Source: Chloroflexota bacterium
GTDB taxonomy: Bacteria; Chloroflexota; Chloroflexia; Thermomicrobiales; UBA6265
Reading direction: 5' to 3'
DNA: 6,239 nucleotides
Assembly: GCA_023424355.1 (NCBI GenBank)
Contig: JAFAEA010000208.1
Span: forward strand, 1-6,239
Shown here: piece after piece, positions 1 through 6,239 of the stretch
How the letters are laid out: every line of letters starts with the position of its first letter
Position numbering within the stretch: the first letter of the stretch is position 1
Notes under the pieces: generated by a model
The model's input: the letters and a program-made list of their open reading frames with translations, nothing else
Told to the model about the DNA's origin: nothing
Databases searched by the model: none
Made by a program: the position numbers and the translations under genes

Positions 1-929
1 ACGCGTCTCCCCTCGCCGTATTTCTTGCGGGTGTACTTGAAGTAGCTGGTCTGGATGATGACTGAGAGGTTCTCCGCGACAAACACACCGCCGACCACAA
101 CCAGCAACAACCACTGACCGGTCATGAACGCAGCCACGGCTAATGCCGAGCCAAGGGCGAGCGCTCCGGCATCTCCCATGATCACCTGCGCCGGGTTGGC
201 GTTGAACCAGAGGAAGCCCATGAGCGCACCAACCATGGTGAAGCAGAAGGTCACAACACCAAGCTGCCCCTGCAGGTACGCGATGATGCCATATGAAACA
301 AAGGCAATCGCACTTAATCCCGCAGCCAAGGTGTCCAGCCCATCCGCAAGATTAACGGCGTTGCTCATCGCCACAATCGCGAAGATCGCAATGGGGATAT
401 ACAGCCAACCGATGTTATATCGGCCCACAAACGGGATGTAGATGTGCGTGAGTCCAAGCCCCCACGGGTCCGGCAAATGCATGATGAAGGCAGCGATTGC
501 GGCCACAACGGTCTGCACAATGAGCTTGTAGCGTCCGGCGAGACCATCTTCCTGCCCGGCCTTGTTTACCGAGCCCACAAGCGTGGTCATATCGTCGACC
601 GCGCCGAGGATTGAGGTGCTCACCAACACAAAAACCGGGAGCAACATCGAGAGGCGACCATACAGGTTGAAGCACACCGTGAGTAGAACCACAGTGACGA
701 TAATCATGATGCCGCCGATGGTGGGAGTACCCACCTTGGAACTGTGGGTATCGCCGAGTTCCAGGCGAATGCGCTTGCCGATGTTGTGCTGTCGAAGCCA
801 GGTGATATATGGGCGACCAATGATGATGGTGATGATGAAAGCGAGCGCAGCGAGGGCCAGTGATACGGCCATGTTCTCGCCAGCGTCTTTGGGCATGATC
901 GATGTTTGTGCAAGAACCAGAGGCATCAT
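1..929 (-). CDS. mraY: Phospho-N-acetylmuramoyl-pentapeptide-transferase MraY, 3' end cut by window edge
   Basis: MraY is the integral membrane enzyme that moves phospho-MurNAc-pentapeptide from UDP to undecaprenyl phosphate, giving lipid I on the inner face of the membrane. The minus frame is open from ATG at 929 to base 1, giving 309 residues of a family usually about 320-370 long. The missing C-terminus would hold the HHHFE-type motif. Visible motifs: HSSKVGTPTIGG (62-73), VDD (111-113), NAVNLADGLD (190-199), GFLWFNANPAQVIMGDAGALALG (238-260) and repeated hydrophobic helices, for example 20-37 and 74-89. Catalytic-type aspartates are D112/D113, D196 and D253. The lysine expected after DD (DDxxK) is a threonine (T116), and the following loop up to GLAGRYK is a few residues longer than in E. 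coli. The start was chosen because GGAGG at 939-943 lies 9 bases before ATG 929; a second in-frame ATG follows directly at 926. The start overlaps the murF stop by 4 bases (ATGA), so translation is probably coupled. Confidence 0.96.
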   Translation of the reverse strand, partial: MMPLVLAQTSIMPKDAGENMAVSLALAALAFIITIIIGRPYITWLRQHNIGKRIRLELGDTHSSKVGTPTIGGIMIIVTVVLLTVCFNLYGRLSMLLPVFVLVSTSILGAVDDMTTLVGSVNKAGQEDGLAGRYKLIVQTVVAAIAAFIMHLPDPWGLGLTHIYIPFVGRYNIGWLYIPIAIFAIVAMSNAVNLADGLDTLAAGLSAIAFVSYGIIAYLQGQLGVVTFCFTMVGALMGFLWFNANPAQVIMGDAGALALGSALAVAAFMTGQWLLLVVVGGVFVAENLSVIIQTSYFKYTRKKYGEGRR

Positions 930-2350
930 GCGGTGACACCTCCGCTCAGTTCATCCCGTAGTGCCTGCACAATGGTCTCCATTTCGAGACCTCGGGCCCC
1001 CTTGAGCAGCACCATATCGCCTTCACCAAGTTCGTTTTGCAGGTATTCGGTGATTTCTTCGCGCTGATGTGGAGCAAATCGCACAACAGTCAGTGATTTG
1101 CCCAGCGATTCAGCCGATTCCTTGGCGGAAGCGATCGTGATGTCAGTGAGTTCACCAAAGGTCACCAGCATATCCACCACTTCGCCGGCTCGTCCGCCGA
1201 CGATGCGATGTCCATCCTCGGCATGCGAGCCAAGTTCTCGCATTTCGCCGAGCACAGCGATACGTCGTTTTGCCGGTAGTTCCTTGAGCAGATTTAGTGC
1301 AGCCACCACCGATGGCGTACTGGCGTTGTATGTATCGTCAATCAGCTTGCTACCACGCGGACCTTCAACCAGAAGCAACCGGACCTGCGTACTTTCATCC
1401 TGCAGGCCCTCCTGCATCTCGGCGACATCCATGCCGAATCCGTGGCCAACGGCAAGTGCAACAACGGCAATGTACACACCGGGGCTGCCAACGAACGGCA
1501 CAGAGATGAACCGCTCCTTGTCGTTGATATTGACCCAGAAATTGATGCCCTTGAGGCCTTCGGATTGCACATCATGCGCAAACACTTCCGCAGGTCCATC
1601 AAGTCCGTAGGTCACCACACGAGCCTTGGCTCTGGTGCTCATGGCACGTACGCGAGCATCATCGTGGTTCAGTACCACCAAACCGTCTTCCGGAATTGCT
1701 TCGACCAATTCGGCTTTGGTGAGGGCGATATTTTCGATGGTGCCCATGCGCTCCAGATGGACCGGGTGGATATTCGTGACCACACCAACATCCGGTCGGG
1801 CGATTTCTGCCAGCAAGGTGAGTTCGCCAAAGGCGTAGGCGCCACCCATCTCCAGCACGATGATCTCGGCATCGTCCGGGCAATCCAGCAAGCTCAGAGG
1901 AAGGCCGACTTCATTATTGAAGTTGCCGGGACTGCGAAAGACCTTGAAACGCTGGCTCAGCACTGCCGCGATGGATTCCTTCGCACTCGTTTTGCCGATG
2001 CTACCGGTGATACCGATGACCTTGGCATTGAGGCGCTTGCGCTGCCAGGCTGCCCATCTTTGCAGGGCCTTGCCAGGATCATCCACCTTGATGAGAGGAA
2101 TCTCGATATCAGGATGAGCATCGGCCCACTCGCGCGAAACGATTGCGGCAACGGCACCGTGTTCGATGGCGGATTGCACAAACTCGTGGCCATCGTGAGC
2201 CTCACCGCGGAGGGCAATGTACAGGCCACTCTTGCGGGGCATACGGCGCGAATCGCGTTCCAGCTCCAGTTCAATTTCGAGATCGGGAACGCTCCGGCTC
2301 AACTCCCCGCCGGTTGCCTCCAGAATCTGATTTAGGGTGTAGCGTTTCAT
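926..2350 (-). CDS. murF: UDP-N-acetylmuramoyl-tripeptide--D-alanyl-D-alanine ligase MurF
   Basis: MurF is the cytoplasmic ATP-dependent ligase that adds D-Ala-D-Ala to UDP-MurNAc-tripeptide, the last soluble step before MraY. The protein has 474 residues, normal for the family (about 450-480), with three Mur ligase domains. The N-terminal UMP-binding part covers about 1-108 (SRRMPRKSGLYIALRGEAHDGHEF). The central ATPase domain has the P-loop GITGSIGKTSAKE (113-125, K120), FNNEVGLPLSLL (from 144), EMGGAYAFGEL and NIHPVHLERMGTIENIALTKAEL (from 193). The C-terminal domain has DDTYNAS (338-344), LGEMRELG and KGARGLEMETIV (from 450). The lysine and diaminopimelate/lysine tripeptide specificity cannot be read from this. 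I chose ATG 2350 because GAGGAG at 2355-2360 is too close to the GTG at 2353, which would add one residue. The gene lies 22 bases after rsmH, and its stop overlaps the mraY start. murE and ftsI, which often precede murF in dcw clusters, are absent. Confidence 0.97.
   Translation of the reverse strand: MKRYTLNQILEATGGELSRSVPDLEIELELERDSRRMPRKSGLYIALRGEAHDGHEFVQSAIEHGAVAAIVSREWADAHPDIEIPLIKVDDPGKALQRWAAWQRKRLNAKVIGITGSIGKTSAKESIAAVLSQRFKVFRSPGNFNNEVGLPLSLLDCPDDAEIIVLEMGGAYAFGELTLLAEIARPDVGVVTNIHPVHLERMGTIENIALTKAELVEAIPEDGLVVLNHDDARVRAMSTRAKARVVTYGLDGPAEVFAHDVQSEGLKGINFWVNINDKERFISVPFVGSPGVYIAVVALAVGHGFGMDVAEMQEGLQDESTQVRLLLVEGPRGSKLIDDTYNASTPSVVAALNLLKELPAKRRIAVLGEMRELGSHAEDGHRIVGGRAGEVVDMLVTFGELTDITIASAKESAESLGKSLTVVRFAPHQREEITEYLQNELGEGDMVLLKGARGLEMETIVQALRDELSGGVTA
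939..943 (-). promoter_or_regulatory. Ribosome binding site GGAGG for mraY inside the murF end
   Basis: GGAGG on the minus strand, 9 bases before ATG 929, lies in the last codons of murF. It favours ATG 929 over the adjacent ATG 926 and shows that mraY can be initiated on its own as well as by coupling to murF. Confidence 0.7.
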
Positions 2351-2354
2351 CACG

Positions 2355-2360
2355 CTCCTC
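2355..2360 (-). promoter_or_regulatory. Ribosome binding site GAGGAG for murF
   Basis: GAGGAG on the minus strand lies in the 22-base gap after rsmH, 4 bases before ATG 2350 (6 bases if only GAGG is counted). It is only one base from the GTG at 2353, which argues against that codon as the start. Confidence 0.7.
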
Positions 2361-2372
2361 AGCGCGAGTCGA

Positions 2373-3302
2373 TCAGGCGAGGCGCTCAGCCACGCGCATA
2401 ATCGCGGATCGACTTCGGGTATTCGTATCTTGTTCGGCGGCTGACGGTTTGATCGGTTTTCCGATTCGCTTCAGCCTTGGTGAATGATGACATACACACA
2501 CTGGTACGTCTGGCGGACAAATACAGGTAGCGCTTTCGCGCGCCATGAACTGCTTTACGATCCGATCTTCCAATGAATGGAAGCTAATCACTGCCAGCCT
2601 GCCACCAGGGGCGAGTGCCTCCATCGCGGCTTCCAGTACGGATTCCAGCGCCGCGAGTTCCTCGTTCACCGCAATTCGCAGGGCCTGAAACGTCTTCGTA
2701 GCCGGATGAATCGACTTTCCTCGTCGGCCGCCCACTGCATTCTCGATCACAGCGGCCAGATCCGACGTGGATTCAAACGGCTGTGTCGACCGCCTCTCCA
2801 CGATTGTACGTGCAATGCGTCGGCTTTGTTTCTCTTCGCCAAATCGGAAGATGATATTCGCCAGCTCTTCGGCATCGGCGGTGTTGACGAGATCGGCTGC
2901 AGATACGCCTCTGGTGTTATCGAACCGCATATCCAGCGGCCCTTCAAACCGAAAAGCGAATCCGCGCTCTGCCTGATCCAGCTGGAACGATGACAAACCA
3001 AGGTCAAACAGCATGCCATCCAGCGGGGGAATTGCATTCTCGCCCACGATCTCGGCCATGTTTCTGAAGTTATCGTGTACCGGAATGATTCCGCGACCGA
3101 TCTCAGTCGCCTTGAGCTCGTTCGCACGCTCAATGGCATCGGGATCGGCGTCAACTACATAGAGCGTGGCATCGCCATCAACTCGCGAGAGCAACTCGCG
3201 GCTATGTCCGCCGCCACCAAAGGTGCCATCCAGGTAGATGCCGCCCGGTTTTGGTTCCAGTGCATTAATCGCTTCGTGAAGCAGTACGGTGATGTGTGTC
3301 AT
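2373..3302 (-). CDS. rsmH: 16S rRNA (cytosine(1402)-N(4))-methyltransferase RsmH (MraW)
   Basis: RsmH uses S-adenosylmethionine to methylate N4 of C1402 in 16S rRNA at the ribosomal P site. It has 309 residues, the usual length. The start THITVLLHEAINAL is typical of the family, followed by the SAM-binding loop DGTFGGGGHS (25-34), DLGLSSFQLD (100-109), GFAFRFEGPLDMRFD (114-128), FGEE (154-157), HPATKTFQALRIAVNEEL (199-216) and AVISFHSLEDRIVK (237-250). Residues 260-273 hold two C-x-C pairs followed by two histidines (C260, C262, C269, C271, H272, H273), a possible metal-binding knuckle in the C-terminal tail. The end NTRSRSAIMRVAE is also family-typical. ATG 3302 overlaps the stop of the upstream carboxylase gene by 4 bases. 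I see no Shine-Dalgarno sequence at normal distance, so translation probably depends on termination-reinitiation. The gene usually travels with mraZ, ftsL and mur genes; here it is followed directly by murF. Confidence 0.97.
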   Translation of the reverse strand: MTHITVLLHEAINALEPKPGGIYLDGTFGGGGHSRELLSRVDGDATLYVVDADPDAIERANELKATEIGRGIIPVHDNFRNMAEIVGENAIPPLDGMLFDLGLSSFQLDQAERGFAFRFEGPLDMRFDNTRGVSAADLVNTADAEELANIIFRFGEEKQSRRIARTIVERRSTQPFESTSDLAAVIENAVGGRRGKSIHPATKTFQALRIAVNEELAALESVLEAAMEALAPGGRLAVISFHSLEDRIVKQFMARESATCICPPDVPVCVCHHSPRLKRIGKPIKPSAAEQDTNTRSRSAIMRVAERLA

Positions 3303-5068
3303 TGGGGATCAATACCAGCGAGAAGCGCTCCACGGCCAACGGATTGGCCAGCGGTAACACCAACTGCTGCGACGGTGCCATCGTAGCGGGCGGTGATTTC
3401 GTTTTCCATTTTCATGGATTCCACCACGCAAATCACGTCGCCCGCCGAAACAGCCTGCCCGACTTCGACATCGACTCGAAGCACGGTGCCCTGACCTGGG
3501 CTGAGAATATCTCGATCACTCGTGGCAGACGCGTTGTTGCGTGCGGCGCGGCCGCGCTTCTTCCTTGCGGCCGGAGCCGACGTTGCGGCGAGACTCCCGG
3601 CACCAAAGATTTTCACATCGAAACGATGACCATCCACTTCAATCAACAAAGGCATCGGAGCATCGGGCTCGTCTTCTTCGCTTGTTGATTCAATCTCGGC
3701 AGGTTTGAGCCTGGAAACGATGTCATCCTGATGCTTTGCGAGGAACGAGGTGAACGTTTGGCCAGCGAGGAAGTCCTCGTTCGCCAGCACCTGTTGGTGG
3801 AACGGGATGGTACTGGGTGCGCCCACGATCTCGTAATCATCCAGACTACGCACCATCCGGGTGATCGCTTCGTCGCGATTTCGCCCCCAGGTCACAACCT
3901 TGGCGATGAGAGAGTCATATTTCTCGGAGATTGTGTCGCCACTCTGCACGGCGCTATCAACTCGCACACCAAATCCTGCTGGCGCGATCACACGGCTCAG
4001 CGTGTTTGGATGCGGACGGAAGTCATCGGCAGCATCCTCCGCATTAATGCGGCATTCGATACTCCAGCCGTTCGGCTCCAGGCGATCGCTTTCAATCTCG
4101 CTCGGCAACCCCTGTGCGGCCAGAAGCTGCTCGCGCACAATATCGAACCCGGTCACCATCTCAGTGACGGTGTGCTCCACCTGCACGCGAGTGTTTACTT
4201 CCATGAAATAGAAGGAGTCGTCTTCGTCCAACAGGTATTCGATAGTGCCGACATTCCAGTAATTCGAGGTTTTGGCAAGTTGGATCGAGGCGTCTTGCAA
4301 GCGCGTGCGGAGCTCGGGCGAGACTGCCGTCGATGGTGTCTCTTCGATCAGCTTCTGGTGCCTACGCTGAATGGAGCACTCGCGCTCCGGGAAGGCGATG
4401 GCACGTCCACTGGCATCGACAAAAACCTGGACCTCGATGTGGCGCGGATTGGCGATGTAGCGTTCGAGGAAGACATCCGGGTTGGCAAAATAGCGCTCGG
4501 CTTCGCCACTGGCACCATTGAAGGCGGATTCGAGTTCCAAGGCACTGTGCGCAACGCGGAATCCGCGACCACCGCCTCCGGCTGTCGCCTTCACGGCAAT
4601 GGGATAGCCGATCTCCGCCGCGATTTTCTCAGCATCTGCTACGGAATTCACAGCATCCGGAGTACCGGGAACTGGAGAAACTCCAGCCTTTATTGCCACC
4701 TTGCGGGCAGAGATCTTGTCGCCAAGCTGCTCCATCGACTCGGCGGTGGGTCCGACGAATGTGATACCCGCTTCCTGTACAGCACGAACGAAGTTGGCAT
4801 TCTCGGCGAGGAAACCGTAGCCGGGATGCACCGCATCCGCGCCCGCTTTTTTGGCGATCTCGATAATTTGGGGAATACGAAGGTAGGGCAAGCCATCGCC
4901 TTCGCCGATTCGGTACGCCTCGGTGGCGTATTGCACGTGACGGGCGTGTTCCTCACCATCGCCGTAGATGGCGACGGTAGCGATTCCCATTTCGTGGGCG
5001 GTTCGCATCACTCGCAGCGCGATTTCGCCGCGATTGGCCACCAGAATCTTGCCAACAGGATGCTTCAT
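3299..5068 (-). CDS. Acyl-CoA carboxylase alpha-type subunit: biotin carboxylase fused to biotin carboxyl carrier domain
   Basis: The protein carboxylates biotin with ATP and bicarbonate and carries the carboxybiotin for a separate carboxyltransferase, making malonyl-CoA or methylmalonyl-CoA. It has 589 residues from ATG 5068. The biotin carboxylase part (1 to about 450) starts KILVANRGEIALRVMRTA, with HPGYGFLAEN (81-90), the ATP-grasp glycine loop KATAGGGGRGFRV (160-172), QRRHQKLIEE (234-243), the active-site motif MEVNTRVQVEHTVTE (289-303; E290, N292, R294) and ECRINAED (338-345). A short strand segment LIEVDGHRFDVKIFG follows at about 475-489, then a basic, alanine-rich linker (about 494-518). 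The lipoyl/biotinyl domain (520-589) carries ESMKMENEI, with biotin-accepting lysine K553; the usual AMKM is SMKM here. Substrate (acetyl, propionyl or other acyl-CoA) is not decidable because no carboxyltransferase gene is in the window. The reading frame is open up to 5257, but starts above 5210 would overlap the divergent gene. ATG 5110 would add 14 residues; ATG 5068 fits the family start, with only a weak GGA upstream. Confidence 0.93.
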   Translation of the reverse strand: MKHPVGKILVANRGEIALRVMRTAHEMGIATVAIYGDGEEHARHVQYATEAYRIGEGDGLPYLRIPQIIEIAKKAGADAVHPGYGFLAENANFVRAVQEAGITFVGPTAESMEQLGDKISARKVAIKAGVSPVPGTPDAVNSVADAEKIAAEIGYPIAVKATAGGGGRGFRVAHSALELESAFNGASGEAERYFANPDVFLERYIANPRHIEVQVFVDASGRAIAFPERECSIQRRHQKLIEETPSTAVSPELRTRLQDASIQLAKTSNYWNVGTIEYLLDEDDSFYFMEVNTRVQVEHTVTEMVTGFDIVREQLLAAQGLPSEIESDRLEPNGWSIECRINAEDAADDFRPHPNTLSRVIAPAGFGVRVDSAVQSGDTISEKYDSLIAKVVTWGRNRDEAITRMVRSLDDYEIVGAPSTIPFHQQVLANEDFLAGQTFTSFLAKHQDDIVSRLKPAEIESTSEEDEPDAPMPLLIEVDGHRFDVKIFGAGSLAATSAPAARKKRGRAARNNASATSDRDILSPGQGTVLRVDVEVGQAVSAGDVICVVESMKMENEITARYDGTVAAVGVTAGQSVGRGALLAGIDPQ

Positions 5069-5144
5069 AGATGAAATCCAAGCCGATGATTTCGCCTTTG
5101 CAGGCACCATCCACCTATCCGCGAGTATTATTGATCGCGTGGTG

Positions 5145-5175
5145 GGAAAAGCTGCCTTTAGGTTAGCATTTTTCC
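5145..5175. repeat. Imperfect 31-bp inverted repeat, possible operator
   Basis: The arms are GGAAAA (5145-5150) with TTTTCC (5170-5175), GCT (5151-5153) with AGC (5165-5167), and CCT (5155-5157) with AGG (5160-5162), around a TT centre. Only an AT bulge and a G versus TT mismatch interrupt the symmetry, so 24 of 31 bases take part. The central loop is too short for an RNA hairpin with all arms paired, so a DNA binding site for a dimeric regulator is the more natural reading. Its place in the middle of a divergent promoter region fits an operator. No regulator family is recognised, and chance cannot be excluded. Confidence 0.35.
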
Positions 5176-5199
5176 TGATTCCCGCGCGTAGACAATCGT

Positions 5200-5204
5200 A
5201 GGAG
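5200..5204 (+). promoter_or_regulatory. Ribosome binding site AGGAG that fixes the GTG start of the glycosyltransferase
   Basis: AGGAG lies 5 bases before GTG 5210. An in-frame TAG at 5189-5191 excludes any longer reading, so GTG 5210 is the earliest possible start with a good ribosome site. Confidence 0.75.
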
Positions 5205-5209
5205 AACTG

Positions 5210-6239
5210 GTGAACGAGGCCCGAGACCAACGCATTCCTGATGCTGAATCCAGCCAATGGGTGCGCTCCACGCTATCCGCGCGGAGACGGAGCCGGCGAT
5301 TCGAGTTGATCGCGGCACTGATGATCTTCCTCATTGGTTTTGGGTTCTACCTTGCTGGCGTTGAGGAGCAGGGTTACCACGCCGATGAAAGCCGCTGGAT
5401 CAATCGCGCGCATTACCTGACTGATCTCTCCGATCCGTTCGGCCCTACCTGGAACCATCAATATCTCTCCCGAGGACAACCGCCCATTGGCTCCTACTCC
5501 ATCGGACTGGGACTTTTGATTCAGGGTCGGGATCTCGATACCAATCCGGCGTATGACTTCCGCCGAACTCGAGAGTGGAACGAGCAACATCAGACATTGC
5601 CCGATCACGCCGACTTGATGGCGGGTCGACGCTGGAACGCATTCCTCGGCGGCATCAGCCTGGCGGTGCTGTACGTGGTGGTGCGGAAGCTGGCAAATCC
5701 CATTGGGGGCATCGCCGCAGCCGTCTTTATGCTCGCGAATCCGCTGGAGATTTGGTACAACCGCATCGCCCTGGCCGACACAACGCTCACGCTTACCTTG
5801 GCTCTTCTTTATCTCGCGACCATTGCATTCATGCGAAAACCGCGCTGGTGGCTCGCAATTGCGATAGGTATCCTCATCGGACTGGGTGGCGGTAACAAGT
5901 TCACTCCGTTGGCGCTCAGCGTGCCTTTGGCAGGCATCGGCGGCCTGATTCTCATGCGCGGCTGGTGGTTCCGCTGGAAGAATAGGGATGTCAGCAGCAC
6001 CAGCTTCTGGCGCCTGCCGGCGTTCACCGATATCAGCTGGATGCTCATCAGCACGCCATTCGTGGCGCTGGCAACCTTCGTGGCGACCTATCCGTATTTG
6101 TGGCCAGATCCAATCAACCGCACGTTGTACATGATTCGTTTCCGCCAGATGGAGATGGATAACCAGTACAACCTCAATCCGCACTTCCAAACGGATTCGC
6201 CGTGGCAGAGCCTGCAAATGACCTGGGATGTGCTCGGTA
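5210..6239 (+). CDS. Family 39-like (PMT/ArnT-type) membrane glycosyltransferase, 3' end cut by window edge
   Basis: This looks like a GT-C fold enzyme that takes a sugar from a polyprenyl-phosphate donor and transfers it to a protein, lipid or polymer outside the membrane. The frame is open from GTG 5210 to the right edge, giving 343 residues; full members usually have about 500-700. After a charged, arginine-rich N-terminus (1-31) comes a first membrane helix (about 32-50). The first outer loop holds the acidic pair D59-E60 in YHADESRW, where GT-C enzymes carry their DE-type catalytic motif. QPPIGSYSIGLG (90-101) matches the PPL-type segment of the family, NRIALADTTLTLTLALL (184-200) the second conserved acidic site (D190), and YPYLWPDPINRT (294-305) a signature I associate with this family in environmental bacteria. 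Further hydrophobic helices lie near 143-160, 165-180, 190-208, 212-227, 232-249 and 276-296. The sugar and acceptor are unknown. It is divergent from the cell wall block, so a link to it is only inferred. Confidence 0.85.
   Translation, partial: MNEARDQRIPDAESSQWVRSTLSARRRSRRFELIAALMIFLIGFGFYLAGVEEQGYHADESRWINRAHYLTDLSDPFGPTWNHQYLSRGQPPIGSYSIGLGLLIQGRDLDTNPAYDFRRTREWNEQHQTLPDHADLMAGRRWNAFLGGISLAVLYVVVRKLANPIGGIAAAVFMLANPLEIWYNRIALADTTLTLTLALLYLATIAFMRKPRWWLAIAIGILIGLGGGNKFTPLALSVPLAGIGGLILMRGWWFRWKNRDVSSTSFWRLPAFTDISWMLISTPFVALATFVATYPYLWPDPINRTLYMIRFRQMEMDNQYNLNPHFQTDSPWQSLQMTWDVLG

Larger units (their letters stand above)
5069..5209. promoter_or_regulatory. Divergent intergenic region between carboxylase and glycosyltransferase genes
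   Basis: This 141-base gap must carry the promoters for both directions, because the two flanking genes are transcribed away from each other. On the minus strand there is a -10-like TAATACT at 5124-5130; I see no convincing -35 at 16-18 bases from it. On the plus strand TATTAT at 5126-5131 resembles a -10, also without a good -35. An imperfect dyad lies at 5145-5175 and is listed separately. The true promoter positions cannot be fixed by eye. If the carboxylase began at ATG 5110, the region would shrink to 99 bases. Confidence 0.5.

Noticed and set aside
820..837. Six histidine codons in a row on the minus strand, like a His tag
   Set aside because: In the true mraY frame these bases read as Ile and Thr codons of the first membrane helix; the histidines appear only in a shifted frame.
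1442..2335. Plus-strand open frame of 297 codons opposite murF
   Set aside because: It mirrors the murF frame and shows no domain or ribosome site; murF itself is certain.
3731..5074. Plus-strand open frame of 447 codons opposite the carboxylase gene
   Set aside because: It lies wholly antisense to a gene with clear biotin carboxylase motifs, has no recognisable domain, and such long shadow frames are common opposite GC-rich genes.
5158..5169. Tiny minus-strand upstream frame ATG CTA ACC TAA before the carboxylase, preceded by AGGAAAA
   Set aside because: Three codons could form a leader peptide, but nothing shows that it lies on the transcript, and it overlaps the dyad. Chance is the simpler explanation.
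5069..5257. N-terminal extension of the carboxylase frame up to 5257
   Set aside because: It would overlap the divergent glycosyltransferase start, has no family similarity, and biotin carboxylases begin close to the KILVANRGEIA motif.
5273..6217. Minus-strand open frame of 314 codons opposite the glycosyltransferase
   Set aside because: Its composition (many Arg, His, Gln, Pro) is typical of a shadow frame, while the plus strand encodes membrane helices and family motifs.

Overview
The window is ordinary chromosomal DNA from a bacterium that makes peptidoglycan. It is moderately GC-rich and densely packed. The wording of several motifs (the RsmH double C-x-C motif, HPVHLERMG in MurF, GDAGALALG in MraY, YPYLWPDP in the glycosyltransferase) reminds me of Chloroflexota, perhaps Thermomicrobia-like. 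That is an impression from memory and has not been tested by a search.

Layout: four genes lie on the minus strand and read leftwards as one tight block. They are an acetyl/propionyl-CoA carboxylase alpha-type subunit (biotin carboxylase with a fused biotin carrier domain, 5068 to 3299), rsmH (3302 to 2373), murF (2350 to 926) and mraY (929 to beyond the left edge). The accC/rsmH and murF/mraY junctions are both 4-base ATGA stop/start overlaps, and rsmH and murF are 22 bases apart, so a single transcript is very likely. A fifth gene, a family 39-like (PMT/ArnT-type) membrane glycosyltransferase, starts at 5210 on the plus strand and runs off the right edge. The 141-base gap between the divergent genes is the only intergenic space of any size. 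It holds the promoters and an imperfect 31-bp dyad that could be an operator.

Together: rsmH, murF and mraY are the core of a division and cell wall (dcw) cluster. MurF completes the UDP-MurNAc-pentapeptide and MraY transfers it to undecaprenyl phosphate. RsmH methylates 16S rRNA and is a standard companion of these genes. The cluster is compacted: mraZ, ftsL, ftsI/pbp and murE, which often flank or separate these genes, are not here. The place directly upstream of rsmH is taken by a gene that supplies malonyl-CoA or methylmalonyl-CoA for lipid metabolism. The divergent glycosyltransferase probably uses a polyprenyl-phosphate-linked sugar, a lipid carrier pool related to the one MraY uses. 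I found no RNA genes, mobile elements, CRISPR arrays or clear terminators, and no clearly new system.
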